Part shown: in pieces, positions 54,636-63,777 of the stretch
Layout of the letters: each line of letters starts with the position of its first letter
Position numbering within the stretch: position 1 is the first letter of the stretch
Assembly (NCBI RefSeq): GCF_001598375.1
Contig: NZ_BCYV01000009.1
Span: forward strand, 62,001-126,000
Length of the DNA: 64,000 nucleotides
Origin: Novosphingobium capsulatum NBRC 12533
Lineage (GTDB): Bacteria > Pseudomonadota > Alphaproteobacteria > Sphingomonadales > Sphingomonadaceae
Direction: 5' to 3'
The notes under the pieces: model-generated
Database searches by the model: none
Told to the model about the DNA's origin: nothing
Seen by the model: the letters and a program-made list of their open reading frames with translations, nothing else
Position numbers and translations under genes: made by a program

Positions 54636-54875
54636 ATGTCACAGGAGATCGCTAATGGTCCATTTGGCACGTTTAGCCCTGCAGTGGGCAACATCATCCA
54701 TCGCGCCCGCTGGCAGACTGGCTGAACCCAAACGGACTTGGGTAAGCTGTGTGAGCTGCGCCAAAAAATGATCGCCCGGATCGAGAGCGGGCATGACGGC
54801 ACCAAGCTTTTCTTGAGCTACGCCTTATTTGCCGCACTGGATCTCGAACTGATCGTCGATATCCGCTCCGGGTAG
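54636..54875 (+). pseudogene. HipB-like XRE regulator broken by an internal stop
   Basis: Reading from the ATG at 54636 gives ...VGNIIHRARWQTG, then TGA at 54723-54725. In the same frame it continues TQTDLGKLCELRQKMIARIE and SGHDGTKLFLSYALFAALDLELIVD to TAG at 54873. The joined sequence is a compact XRE/HipB-type helix-turn-helix protein of 79 codons. The internal TGA interrupts the helix-turn-helix, so the protein is probably not made, unless the second half is translated separately. No hipA-like gene follows. Confidence 0.75.
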
Positions 54876-54909
54876 CGAGCACTGTCTAACGAGGATGTGT
54901 TTTGGACAC

Positions 54910-57228
54910 TCAGCGCACGTTCAACCGAAAATAGAAATCTCGCCGTGGGCGGGTAAAATCGGATTTTGCACCGACGCGCTTCCATCCCACCTTCATTTGA
55001 TACGTGCCGTCGGCTTCGATCAATTCGTCACCAGCAAGTTCGCGGTCCGGTGCAGCCGAACCAAACAGCACGACGATACCTCGCGCACTCGAAGGATTAA
55101 AAGCCAGCACTTGGCCTTTACGAAGAACCATACGATAACTGCAGGTCTCGACGCCGCCCATGGTTCCCGAAAGTTGGATGGTCCCCCCCGAAGTTCCGCC
55201 TGAGCTCATCTTGCAGACTGAGGTTTCCACTGGAAAGGGACCGATGTCACTGGCAAAGCTACCAGTGAACCGCTGGATGTCAGCAGGCTTAAGCAGCGGG
55301 GCGCCGATACTCCGATAAACCTCGTTCCTGCCGCTTGAACGGATACCTATCTCGAGTTGCTGCGTCTTTCGGTCTAGGACCAGATAGGCAGTCTCATCCC
55401 GGTCGCCCGCACGGCTACCGGTAACCCAAAGAAACGAGTTCTCTTGCGTCAAAACCGACGTTTGGCTCATATTTCTCAAGAAGAGTTCGTAGTCACCGCC
55501 GAGTACGTCACGGATTTTGCTGGCAATTACACTTGAATTGAACAGCCCGCTATCGCTTGGTTTCCTACCCACAAAAGCATCCAACGAGTCCCGGTTCGTT
55601 GGCGCTGGAGGTCGGGCCTGTACCGGTGCGACTTCATTTTTTGGCGTAAATATATAGGCGATCGCAGCGGCGAGGAATGTCAGGAAAAGCAGGAATACTA
55701 GCTGAAAAACGTACCCGACCTGATCCCGCTTGCTGCGTTTGGCCATTTCGGCGCCGACCGCCGCCGAAAGTGCTCTCACGAACCTCAACAACGGCTTTGC
55801 CAGTGGGATGTTCGTTACCCCCTTGAACAAAAAGATGTAGGCAAGACCGCCCAGGATCGTGAGCACCACCACGAAGCCAAGTGGGTTGGAGACTACCTGG
55901 TTTACGATGTCTGTCGTGAAGCCTGGTTTAATAGGCGGACAGATCGCTGCGCTAACGCGCTTGTCGCCGCACAGGATAGGCTGAATTTGGACCGCGCCCG
56001 ACCAGAGCGCGAGCGCAGAGAGGATAACACCGACGAAAATGCCAAATAGCTGCAGCGCAGCCCCGCGGGCCGAATCAGCTAAGGCATCCAGCGCTTCCAG
56101 CGAAGTTTTGGTGTGGTCGAAATCGTAGAGGATGATTTTGTTAGTCGGCTCAAAACCGTCTTTGACGTCCTTTTTGCGGACAACCCGAGCCAGCAGCGAC
56201 TGGAAAGCGTCGGCGTAGGCGAGAACGCCCAACGCCTTCTTGTTACTGTCCGGCCGGTTGGACTGGCGGTATTCAACTACGACCTTTGCCAAACCGCGCA
56301 GAATGTTGATGCGCCATGACAGGTCTTGCTCAGCTGCGCATCTGCCAGGCTCGAGCCTTGTTATATCAAGTAGTTGATCGGTCCGTGGATCGTGATGATA
56401 ATGAAAGTGGAATACATCCTTCAGAAAGTAATAGGCTTGCGAAGGCAAGGCATCCGCCACTATCAACTCAAGGGCGGTAGGAGGGTAGTCGACCACGTCC
56501 CGGCCGAGTAGTTCGGCCATATTAAACCAAATTCGTACTTCGCCAGTACGGAATATCGCGAAATTCAAGGCAAAGCAGGTAACATGATCCTTCGCGTTGT
56601 CGATTAAAGTGAGAATTGCAGACGGCAGACCGTGGAGCTCGCCAGGCGGATTGAGGAGATAACTGTCAAGACGCTCATCCATCTCACGATGGATGCCGTC
56701 GATAAGACGCTGACGAATCGCGTCTGTGCCCGGCTCATCATCCGGAGGTAAAACGAGAACTTTGCCCACCAATACCCCATTTCGCTCATAGCGCATCGGG
56801 CTTGTCGGGTTCGATGAAGCCTCGTTCAATATATAGGGCGTGTGGCAGGCGTGGGTATTGCCGACAAAGAGGAAGTCCTGCGTCACGGACCTACGTAAAA
56901 GGCCGATGAGACCGCCTGGCAGTGGAAAATCTTGCGCAGAACGGCGCTCATGGGCCGCGATAACGCGGGCCCCCTCCACGTCGCAATGCTGATTAACGGT
57001 GTGGCACTTACCTCTACCGTCGATCATCCCAAAGGAGAGATGACCGGAAACATTGGGAATCCAACTCGCGTAGCTGTGCTCCGCGCCCGCCCAAGGTGGT
57101 TCGCCATTCGACGGGAAGCGGAACGGCAGTCCATCGTCTGTTGAGTCGTCCAACCGGGCGCGCCCCCTACGCGCAGAGAATTCAAGTTTAGAGCAGTTCC
57201 GGAGACGGAGCTCTGGTCCGACGGGCAT
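54910..57228 (-). CDS. Large three-helix membrane protein of unknown function
   Basis: 772 residues from ATG 57228 (777 from GTG 57243); not recognised. Residues below are counted from the GTG. Residues 1-395 are soluble and predicted cytoplasmic. Membrane helices lie at ~398-420, 452-474 and 510-532. The loop between the first two has two Cys; the loop before the third is basic (KRSKRDQ), giving N-in, C-out. Residues ~545-777 would be periplasmic, with VLGGDYELFLRNM and two Cys (677, 701), loosely recalling Ivy-type lysozyme-inhibitor domains. GC content is visibly below the flanks, indicating horizontal gain. It overlaps the end of the 91-aa gene. Confidence 0.75.
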   Translation of the reverse strand: MPVGPELRLRNCSKLEFSARRGRARLDDSTDDGLPFRFPSNGEPPWAGAEHSYASWIPNVSGHLSFGMIDGRGKCHTVNQHCDVEGARVIAAHERRSAQDFPLPGGLIGLLRRSVTQDFLFVGNTHACHTPYILNEASSNPTSPMRYERNGVLVGKVLVLPPDDEPGTDAIRQRLIDGIHREMDERLDSYLLNPPGELHGLPSAILTLIDNAKDHVTCFALNFAIFRTGEVRIWFNMAELLGRDVVDYPPTALELIVADALPSQAYYFLKDVFHFHYHHDPRTDQLLDITRLEPGRCAAEQDLSWRINILRGLAKVVVEYRQSNRPDSNKKALGVLAYADAFQSLLARVVRKKDVKDGFEPTNKIILYDFDHTKTSLEALDALADSARGAALQLFGIFVGVILSALALWSGAVQIQPILCGDKRVSAAICPPIKPGFTTDIVNQVVSNPLGFVVVLTILGGLAYIFLFKGVTNIPLAKPLLRFVRALSAAVGAEMAKRSKRDQVGYVFQLVFLLFLTFLAAAIAYIFTPKNEVAPVQARPPAPTNRDSLDAFVGRKPSDSGLFNSSVIASKIRDVLGGDYELFLRNMSQTSVLTQENSFLWVTGSRAGDRDETAYLVLDRKTQQLEIGIRSSGRNEVYRSIGAPLLKPADIQRFTGSFASDIGPFPVETSVCKMSSGGTSGGTIQLSGTMGGVETCSYRMVLRKGQVLAFNPSSARGIVVLFGSAAPDRELAGDELIEADGTYQMKVGWKRVGAKSDFTRPRRDFYFRLNVR

Positions 57229-57463
57229 GTTTAAGTTGCCCACCCGACGATTTCAATTCAATACCTTCCAACTCGCGCATGGTTGCCCCGCGTGCCGGCC
57301 GACGCATGGAACCCGAAATCCATGGCTTTAGACCGTAATCCTTGCGGCGAAGCTGTGAAATTTCCGAGGATCCAGTTTTAATGACGCTCACAAAGACCGT
57401 AAGGAGGATAAGCGCCACGAAGCCAAAAACGATGGCCCCCACAGTTCCTATCAGCTCATTCAT
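57188..57463 (-). CDS. Small single-pass membrane protein, partner of the 772-aa protein
   Basis: 91 residues. One N-terminal membrane helix (IGTVGAIVFGFVALILLTVFV), then a basic cytoplasmic tail (RRKDYGLKPWISGSMRRPARG in part). The next gene starts 41 bases before its stop, so the two are cotranscribed and possibly coupled. It is not recognised. Its size and position suggest a regulatory or assembly subunit of the large membrane protein. Confidence 0.65.
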   Translation of the reverse strand: MNELIGTVGAIVFGFVALILLTVFVSVIKTGSSEISQLRRKDYGLKPWISGSMRRPARGATMRELEGIELKSSGGQLKHARRTRAPSPELL

Positions 57464-57784
57464 GACAGCACTTCCATTTCGATGATGGGCGCCCTGGTCA
57501 GCGGTCGCGGCCCCTTAGTGCGGCATACGGCGTCGCGCAAGCCTTATCGGATCAACATTGGTCAGGGTCAATGAACGATTCCGGAACGGCTGGGTTCCGA
57601 TATCGAGGTATGAGAGTGCCCACAGGCGCCTAAAAAATCATTCATCCCCGCTCCCCACTCTTTCGTATGGTGCAGGCACTTTCGCTGAGCCAATGCCTAA
57701 AGGCAATACGTTTCAGCTTCGATCTATGCTTGGGTCAGGCACTGCCACTGTCCAGTGGTTACGCTGGTCAATGGCAGCAGGAGC
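57464..57784. other. 321-base gap upstream of the two-gene membrane cassette
   Basis: Lower-GC DNA with no gene I can support. By position it should contain the leftward promoter of the 91-aa/772-aa pair, and it also receives the 3' end of the methylase gene. No palindromic operator stands out. Confidence 0.5.
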
Positions 57785-58606
57785 TTATCCGCTGACAATT
57801 ACCTCCCCTACCACCTTGCTTTGCGCCATGCCGCCCACAGTATAGCGCACAGGCACGGCTTGAATCGCGAATCCGGCGAAGATGCGGCGCACGTGGGGGT
57901 GGTCATTCAGCGAGAGGATGAATCGCCCTTTGAGGCCGCGCAATTGGTCGGCCATGGCGGTGAACTGGTCGCGGTCGAACAGGTCGCGGCCATAGAATCC
58001 CTCAGCCCCATAGTAAGGTGGATCGAGGTAGAACAACGTGCCTGGGCGGTCGTAGCGGGTGAGGAAGTCGGACCAGGGCAGGCGTTCGATGACCACGCCC
58101 GAGAGGCGTTCGTGGGCGGCTTCGATCAGGGGGCCTACTTTGGCGACGTCGAAGCGGGCACTCGCACCAAGATCGACCCCGAAATTGCGCCCGACCACCG
58201 TGCCGCCAAACGCCAAGCGCTGGAGATAGAGGAACCGCGCCGCGCGTTCCAGGTCGGTGAGCGTGGTGGGGTCTTGCCGGCGCAGGCGTTCGAAGCCGGC
58301 GCGGCTGGTGATTTGCCAGCGCAGCATGTCCATGAAGGCCACATAATGCCGCTGGATCACGCGGAAGAAGGTGGCGACATCCTCGCTCCAGTCGTTGATC
58401 ACTTCGCACTTGGGGCGCTGGTCGCGGCGGAAGAATACGCCGCCCATGCCGACGAACGGTTCGGCATAGATGGTGTGCGGGGTGGCGTTGATCCGTTCGA
58501 CCAGGCGCTTGGCCAGCATCTTCTTGCCGCCGATGTAGGGTGCGGGCGGGCGGATCGGGGTGATGTGCTCGTGCGTGCCCATGGCGGCGGCTTGAGTCGA
58601 CAGCAT
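57785..58606 (-). CDS. Dam-type (D12 class) DNA adenine N6-methyltransferase
   Basis: 273 residues. APYIGGKKMLAKRL and EPFVGMGGVFFRR form the SAM-binding motifs, and FYLDPPYYGAEGFYG carries the catalytic DPPY. This is the D12/Dam class that methylates adenine, often in GATC. It is in a prophage with no visible cognate restriction gene, so it is probably an orphan enzyme protecting phage DNA. ATG 58606 has AAGGA ten bases upstream; a TTG lies just before it. Confidence 0.92.
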   Translation of the reverse strand: MLSTQAAAMGTHEHITPIRPPAPYIGGKKMLAKRLVERINATPHTIYAEPFVGMGGVFFRRDQRPKCEVINDWSEDVATFFRVIQRHYVAFMDMLRWQITSRAGFERLRRQDPTTLTDLERAARFLYLQRLAFGGTVVGRNFGVDLGASARFDVAKVGPLIEAAHERLSGVVIERLPWSDFLTRYDRPGTLFYLDPPYYGAEGFYGRDLFDRDQFTAMADQLRGLKGRFILSLNDHPHVRRIFAGFAIQAVPVRYTVGGMAQSKVVGEVIVSG

Positions 58607-58766
58607 CAATCTTGTTCCTTATATGTTCCATCACGCCGATTCGGCAGGCGGGATGGACCGGGCAGGGCCCGTTCGGGACATGACGAGGAACAGTCGTCGG
58701 ATATGGGGCGTTGGCGCGCCCCTTCCCCCGCCTTCCGACCGGCTTGGCCGGGGCGGGCATTTCGCA

Positions 58767-59789
58767 TCAGCCGGGCGCGGCGATCTGGGCCACGTCGGGG
58801 GGCTGGAAGGCCAGCGCCGGGGCGCCCAGCCAGTCGTTCACCTCCAGCATACGCTGCTGGATCGGCACGATCTCGAGTTGGTAGAAAGTGCGGGCGGCAT
58901 CGACCACGTTGCCGAAGCCGCCGCTGTTCTTGGGCACGATGCCGAGCAGTTGCGGTGGAACGCGGTGCGCGGCCAGCATATCCTGCGCGGTCATGTCCTT
59001 GATGTCGGTGAAGGCGTCCTTGGCGCCGACTTCACCAATGGGGATCACTTTCACGCCCTCGGGCTTGCCCTTGGCGATGTGCAGGAAGAAGTTGCGGAAA
59101 TTGCCCGGCCCCTTGCTCTGGCGCATCGCCTCGCGCAGCTTCTGGCTGTCACCTTCGGAAAAGCCTTCCTCGCTGACATAGAGGATATAGCCCGCGTGGC
59201 TGCCGTTGATGTAGTATTTGCGGCGGAACAGCGTCGCCGCCTCGTTGAGCAGCCCGGCCTGCAGCGAAGACAGATATTCCGGCATGCCGTAGATTTCCTG
59301 GAGCGGGTCGGGCTCCATCAGCTGGTGCACCGCGCCGGTCGGAAACTCGGTGGCGTCTTTGAGCCACATGCCCGGAACATAGAAGAACTGGCCCGGCTTG
59401 AGCCCCACGCGCGTATAGGCGGCGGGCGACGGGCGCAGCAGGGCCGGTCGCCCGGCCACGTTAGGCACGCTTTCGAGATAGCCATTGCCGAAGATCAGCC
59501 AGTCCAGCGCCCAGCGCGAAAAGTCGCTTTTGGACAGCCAGCGGCTCGGCACGAAGCTGGAGACCAGCAGGTTGCGCTTGAGCAGGATGGCCGACTGGTG
59601 GTGCGCCGCCATGCGGTAGCAGCGGCCAAGGCCCGCCTGGGAAATCGGCGGCTCGTACCAGCGGCCATTGTTACTGACTTCCACCAGATCGAAAATCTCG
59701 CGCCGATCGAGCACGGGCGTCGCATCGCCAAAGGCAAAGGCGACGGAGCCCGCCGGGGCGGCCACAGCTGCAGCCGGTTCGTCAGACAT
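58767..59789 (-). CDS. Q: Phage portal protein (P2 gpQ family)
   Basis: 340 residues, the size of P2 gpQ. YEPPISQAGLGRCYRMAAHHQSAILLKRN in part, FGNGYLESVPN, GMPEYLSSLQAGLLNEAATLFRRKYY in part and MTAQDMLAAHRVPPQLLGIVP in part match PBSX/P2 portals. The portal forms the dodecameric DNA gate at a capsid vertex. Start at 59789 overlaps the end of the terminase gene by eight bases. Confidence 0.95.
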   Translation of the reverse strand: MSDEPAAAVAAPAGSVAFAFGDATPVLDRREIFDLVEVSNNGRWYEPPISQAGLGRCYRMAAHHQSAILLKRNLLVSSFVPSRWLSKSDFSRWALDWLIFGNGYLESVPNVAGRPALLRPSPAAYTRVGLKPGQFFYVPGMWLKDATEFPTGAVHQLMEPDPLQEIYGMPEYLSSLQAGLLNEAATLFRRKYYINGSHAGYILYVSEEGFSEGDSQKLREAMRQSKGPGNFRNFFLHIAKGKPEGVKVIPIGEVGAKDAFTDIKDMTAQDMLAAHRVPPQLLGIVPKNSGGFGNVVDAARTFYQLEIVPIQQRMLEVNDWLGAPALAFQPPDVAQIAAPG

Positions 59790-61617
59790 CGAAAATCTCC
59801 ATGGTGGATGTGCCGCCGACTGCCTCGCTGGCGTCGAGCGGCTCGAAGTGGAGGGCGTGCATCGTCGCCCAGGCCAGGTCGGCATGGCCCACGCCCCCGG
59901 CCCGGCCGGCGACATAGGTGATGCCGTGTTTGGTGATCTCGGGACGGATGGCCATGAACGCGCTCATCATGTCGAGCCAGCCCGCGTCGAATTGAAGGCG
60001 CCCGGTGGTGATCACATTCTTGGCTTTGAGCACCATCTGGCTTTTGGTCAGCGGCGAATAGGTGATCGGCGTCACCAGTGGGAACCACTTGCGCACCAGT
60101 TGCTCCACCGCCTTGCCCACGCCCGTGGTGTCGATGGCGATGCGGGTGACGCGATAGCGCCCGGCCATCTCGCGAATCGCGGCGGCCTGCTCGTCGAACT
60201 GCAGGCCCTTGAGCCGCTTCTTTTCGAGGATACGGAACTTGGCGCCCGGCGTGATCGGCGCGGCCAAGGCGACCAGCGCGGCATCGTCGCCCGTGCCGTT
60301 CTCGCTGGCGTTGGGGTCATAGCCCAGCCAGACTTCGCCCTCATAAGGCCGCGCGGCGTAGGGCTGGAAGTCGCGCCACACTTCCCAGCTATCGACCATG
60401 CAGCGGCGCATGATTTCGAAGGGGAACATCGACTGGCTGTCGTCGAGGAACAGGCAGCGGAACAGGTTGTCGAACTCGTCCACCGCATACTCGCGCTGGA
60501 GCTCGTCCACGTCGACCAGGTCGAAGCCTTTGGCCAGGGCATCGAACACGGTGACGATCTGGCGCCAGATGCCGTCGGCGCCGATCGCGCCGTCCTTCAG
60601 GTCGGCATGATCGATGGCGATGCGCACCTTGTCGGCCTTGGCGCGGCGGCGATTGAAGCGGTCGCCGCTCCACATCGGATAGGCTTCGTGCGCCAGGGTG
60701 CTCGGCGTGGAGAACAGCGTGCGCGTGTAGATCTTGTGCGTCGCCATGGCGGCGGCGACTTTGAACAGCTCTTCGAATCCGTAGATCCAGAAGCACTCGT
60801 CGATGATCACGTCGCCGTGATAGCCCTGCGCGGTGCGGTAATTGGTGCCCAGGAAATAGAGCTCGACCGGATCGAGCGGCGCGCCGGTCTCGTCCTCGCC
60901 GCGCTGGATGGCGATGGGATCGCCTTTCAGCGTCACCCCGCAAACCTTCTGCACCCATTGCACGATATAGGCGCGGAAGATGTTGGCCTGGGCGCGCGAG
61001 GCGGAGAGGAAAATCTGGTTCTTGCCGGTCTCGAGCGCCACCAGCAGGCGTTCGCGCGCGAAGTACCAGGTGGCTCCGATCTGCCGGCTCTTGACGATCA
61101 TGCGCGTGCGCAGATGCGTGGTGGAGAGCCAGGTTTCCTGGTGGCCGAACAGACCCGCCAGCATGTCGGCGCGCAGGGCGGCCGCCATCTCGGGCGTGAT
61201 CAGGTTCTTCGCCTTCTCCTTCTTGGCGTTAGTGGCCTTGGCGCCCTTGGCCCGGTCGGGGTTGAGATCCGCCTCGTTGCCGCCCTCGCCTTCAAATTTG
61301 CCGATGCGCGCGAAGGTCACGAACTGGCGACCGAGCAGGTCGATTTCCTTGAAGTCGCTGCCGGTCTTTTGCTCTTTCGCCAGCAGGGTTTGATAGCGGA
61401 CCCACAGACATTCCTCGGCCCGCGCGCGCGGGCTGGCCGCGTCCCAGCGTTGGCGCTGTTTCCAGCTCGATAGCGTGGAAACGGCAAGGCCGGTTTCCTC
61501 GGCGATCTGCGCAATCGACCAGCCCCGCCAATAGAGCAAGCGCGCCTCGATCCGCTGCGCAACATGCGCAGCAATCACCGGGTTTTCGACGGGGGCAGTT
61601 TTGGGAACGGGTGCCAT
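59782..61617 (-). CDS. P: Terminase large (ATPase) subunit (P2 gpP family)
   Basis: 611 residues. An N-terminal helix-turn-helix (YWRGWSIAQIAEETGLAVSTLSSWKQR in part) is followed by the packaging ATPase with the Walker-A-like MIVKSRQIGATW and Walker B VIIDECFWI. The C-terminal nuclease-fold region (WLGYDPNASENGTGDDAA, IAIDTTGVGKAVEQL) matches gpP-type terminases. The start at 61617 is the first Met leaving only homologous sequence. It is divergent from O across 145 bases. Confidence 0.95.
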   Translation of the reverse strand: MAPVPKTAPVENPVIAAHVAQRIEARLLYWRGWSIAQIAEETGLAVSTLSSWKQRQRWDAASPRARAEECLWVRYQTLLAKEQKTGSDFKEIDLLGRQFVTFARIGKFEGEGGNEADLNPDRAKGAKATNAKKEKAKNLITPEMAAALRADMLAGLFGHQETWLSTTHLRTRMIVKSRQIGATWYFARERLLVALETGKNQIFLSASRAQANIFRAYIVQWVQKVCGVTLKGDPIAIQRGEDETGAPLDPVELYFLGTNYRTAQGYHGDVIIDECFWIYGFEELFKVAAAMATHKIYTRTLFSTPSTLAHEAYPMWSGDRFNRRRAKADKVRIAIDHADLKDGAIGADGIWRQIVTVFDALAKGFDLVDVDELQREYAVDEFDNLFRCLFLDDSQSMFPFEIMRRCMVDSWEVWRDFQPYAARPYEGEVWLGYDPNASENGTGDDAALVALAAPITPGAKFRILEKKRLKGLQFDEQAAAIREMAGRYRVTRIAIDTTGVGKAVEQLVRKWFPLVTPITYSPLTKSQMVLKAKNVITTGRLQFDAGWLDMMSAFMAIRPEITKHGITYVAGRAGGVGHADLAWATMHALHFEPLDASEAVGGTSTMEIFDV

Positions 61618-61762
61618 CGCCGGCCACGCTATGGCCCTTGGGCAGGGCTGTCGGCGGGGGCCGATTGTAAGGCCCGGTTTCACAACGCGCCCGCGTTGAG
61701 ATGCGGCGCGATCCGGGGCCTGGTGCGGTTGTCCCGCCGTAACTCCTGGACCGGAGCCCTGA
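61618..61762. promoter_or_regulatory. Divergent late promoter region between P and O
   Basis: 145 bases separate the leftward P-Q genes from the rightward O-N-M genes. In P2 this interval carries the two divergent Ogr-dependent late promoters. I could not identify a specific activator site by eye, so the assignment rests on gene order and the presence of an Ogr-like protein. Confidence 0.5.
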
Positions 61763-62626
61763 ATGCCCAAGTCCCGCTTTTTCCGCGTCGCCGTCGAAGG
61801 CGCCACCACCGATGGCCGCGCCATCGAACGCCAGTGGCTGATCGACGCCGCCGAGACCTACGACCGCAGCACCTATGCCGCGCGGGTCAACCTGGAGCAT
61901 ATCCGGGGCGTGACCGCTGATCCGCCGTTCCAGGCGCTGGGAGACGTCCTGTCACTGCGCACCGAGCAGGTTCAGTTGACAGTGGGCGGCAAGAACGAAA
62001 AGCGCCTGGCGCTGTTTGCCGAAATTGACGCGCTCGATCCGCTGGTCGCCATGAACAAGGCGGGCCAGAAGCTCTATAGCTCGATCGAGATCAGCCCGAA
62101 TTTCGCCGGCACCAACAAGGCCTATCTCGTCGGCCTGGCCGTCACCGACAGCCCGGCCAGCCTGGGCACGGAAATGCTGCAGTTTGCGGCTGCCCAGGGC
62201 GACAAGTCGCCGCTGCGCGCCCGCAAGCTCGATCCGGCCAACCTGTTCAGCGTGGCTGAGGAATTCCAGCTCGAACTGGCCGACGAAACCGACGATCCCG
62301 CCACTGGCCTGATCGGCAAGATCGCCGCCTTCTTCGACGGGCTCACCGCACGCCAGGTGGAACCGCCTCCCGCGCCGGCTGCACCGGCTGTCCAGCCCGG
62401 AGCCGATGCCACGGCCTTTACCGCGCTGACCCAGGCCATGAGCCAGGCCGTCACCGAACTGGCCACCAGCTTCCAAGCCTTCGCCCAGGCCAGCAGCCAG
62501 CGCGCGGCGGCTCTCGAAGGCCAGGTGGCTGAGATCGCGGCCACGCTCGAGCGCACGCCTGCCACCGCCTTTGCGCAGCGCCAGCCCGCCACCGGCGGCG
62601 ACAACCGCGTGCGCACCGACTGCTGA
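61763..62626 (+). CDS. O: Capsid scaffolding protein/protease (P2 gpO family)
   Basis: 287 residues. The serine protease triad of the gpO family is conserved: Asp17 in EGATTDGR, His46 in NLEHIRG and Ser107 in LYSSIEISPNF, followed by YLVGLAVTDSPASLGTEML. The C-terminal half is an Ala/Gln-rich coiled coil that scaffolds the procapsid. It cleaves itself and the capsid, portal and scaffold proteins during head maturation. Confidence 0.95.
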   Translation: MPKSRFFRVAVEGATTDGRAIERQWLIDAAETYDRSTYAARVNLEHIRGVTADPPFQALGDVLSLRTEQVQLTVGGKNEKRLALFAEIDALDPLVAMNKAGQKLYSSIEISPNFAGTNKAYLVGLAVTDSPASLGTEMLQFAAAQGDKSPLRARKLDPANLFSVAEEFQLELADETDDPATGLIGKIAAFFDGLTARQVEPPPAPAAPAVQPGADATAFTALTQAMSQAVTELATSFQAFAQASSQRAAALEGQVAEIAATLERTPATAFAQRQPATGGDNRVRTDC

Positions 62627-62662
62627 TCGGCAGGCCGGCCCTCTCTTTTCAAGGAACGATCC

Positions 62663-63745
62663 ATGCGCAACGAAACCCGCATCCTCTTCAACAGCTATGT
62701 CAGCCAGATCGCGCTGATCAACGGCGTGCCCGATGCCACCGTGCAGTTCACCGTCGCCCCGGTGGTGCAGCAGACCCTGGTCGAGCGGATCCAGCAGTCG
62801 AGCGAGTTTCTCTCCTCGATCAACATGGAGCTCGTGCCGGCGCAGGAAGGCGAAAAGGTCGGCATCGGCGTTACCCGCACGATTGCCGGGCGCACCAACA
62901 CCGCGAACAACAACCGCCGCCAGCCCAGCGATCCCACCGACAGCGCCGAGATCGATGGCTATCGCTGCGAGAAGACCGACTTCGACTGGGCAATTCCTTA
63001 TGCCAAGCTCGACGCCTGGCGCCACAAGCCCGAGTTCGAGACCATCCTGCGCGACGCGATCCTCAAGCAGCAGGGCCGCGATACCATCATGATCGGCTGG
63101 AACGGCACCAGCGTGGCCGCGCAGACCGATCGCGCCGCCAACCCTCTGCTGCAGGACGTCAACAAGGGCTGGCTGCACAAGATCCGCACCGTCGCGCCGG
63201 CGCGCTGGCTGAATGATGGCGCGCTGACGGCCGACGCGACCAAGGCGATCTACGTCGGGTCGGGCGTGGAACTGTTCAGCCCGGACGCCGGCAATACCGC
63301 CACGGCGCGCGCTGATTACGTCAATCTCGACGCGCTCGTGATCGATGCCATCGAACTGCTGGACGAATGGCAGCGCGACAGCACCGACCTGGTGGTGATC
63401 GTGGGGAGGGACTTGGTGCACGACAAGTACTTCCCGATGATCAACAACGCGGGCGACAAGGCCACCGAGCAGGAAGCGCGTGACCGCATCCTGCGCTCGG
63501 ACAAGCAGATTGGCGGCCTGCCCGCCGTGCGCGTGCCGTTCTTCCCAGCCCGCGCCCTGCTGATCACCAGCCTCGATAACCTGTCGATCTACGAGCAGGA
63601 GGACACCCGCCGCCGCCAGCTCAAGGACGAGAGCGAATACAACCGCATGGCGAACTACGAGAGCGCCAACGTGGCCTACGTGGTCGAGGACTACGGCAAA
63701 AGCGCCTTCGTCGAAAATATCGTGCTGGCGCCCAAGCCGGCCTGA
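62663..63745 (+). CDS. N: Major capsid protein (P2 gpN family)
   Basis: 360 residues, matching P2 gpN. FNSYVSQIALINGV, SSEFLSSINMELVPAQEGEKVGIG in part, MIGWNGTSVAAQTDRAANPLLQDVNKGWL in part and GGLPAVRVPFFPARALLITSLDNLSIY in part are characteristic of the HK97-fold P2 capsid protein. It lies 36 bases after O. The N-terminal ~30 residues are probably removed by the O protease. Confidence 0.96.
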   Translation: MRNETRILFNSYVSQIALINGVPDATVQFTVAPVVQQTLVERIQQSSEFLSSINMELVPAQEGEKVGIGVTRTIAGRTNTANNNRRQPSDPTDSAEIDGYRCEKTDFDWAIPYAKLDAWRHKPEFETILRDAILKQQGRDTIMIGWNGTSVAAQTDRAANPLLQDVNKGWLHKIRTVAPARWLNDGALTADATKAIYVGSGVELFSPDAGNTATARADYVNLDALVIDAIELLDEWQRDSTDLVVIVGRDLVHDKYFPMINNAGDKATEQEARDRILRSDKQIGGLPAVRVPFFPARALLITSLDNLSIYEQEDTRRRQLKDESEYNRMANYESANVAYVVEDYGKSAFVENIVLAPKPA

Positions 63746-63777
63746 TGTTGCGGGGCGGCGGCAAAGCCCGCTGCCCC

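Noticed and set aside
54087..54805. Overlapping - strand frames of 164-236 codons in the accessory region
   Set aside because: Their composition is Arg/Pro-rich with no motif, and they run antisense through the HipB-like pseudogene and its operators.
59668..61473. 601-codon + strand frame opposite the terminase and portal genes
   Set aside because: It crosses two well-identified phage genes in antisense and has shadow composition.
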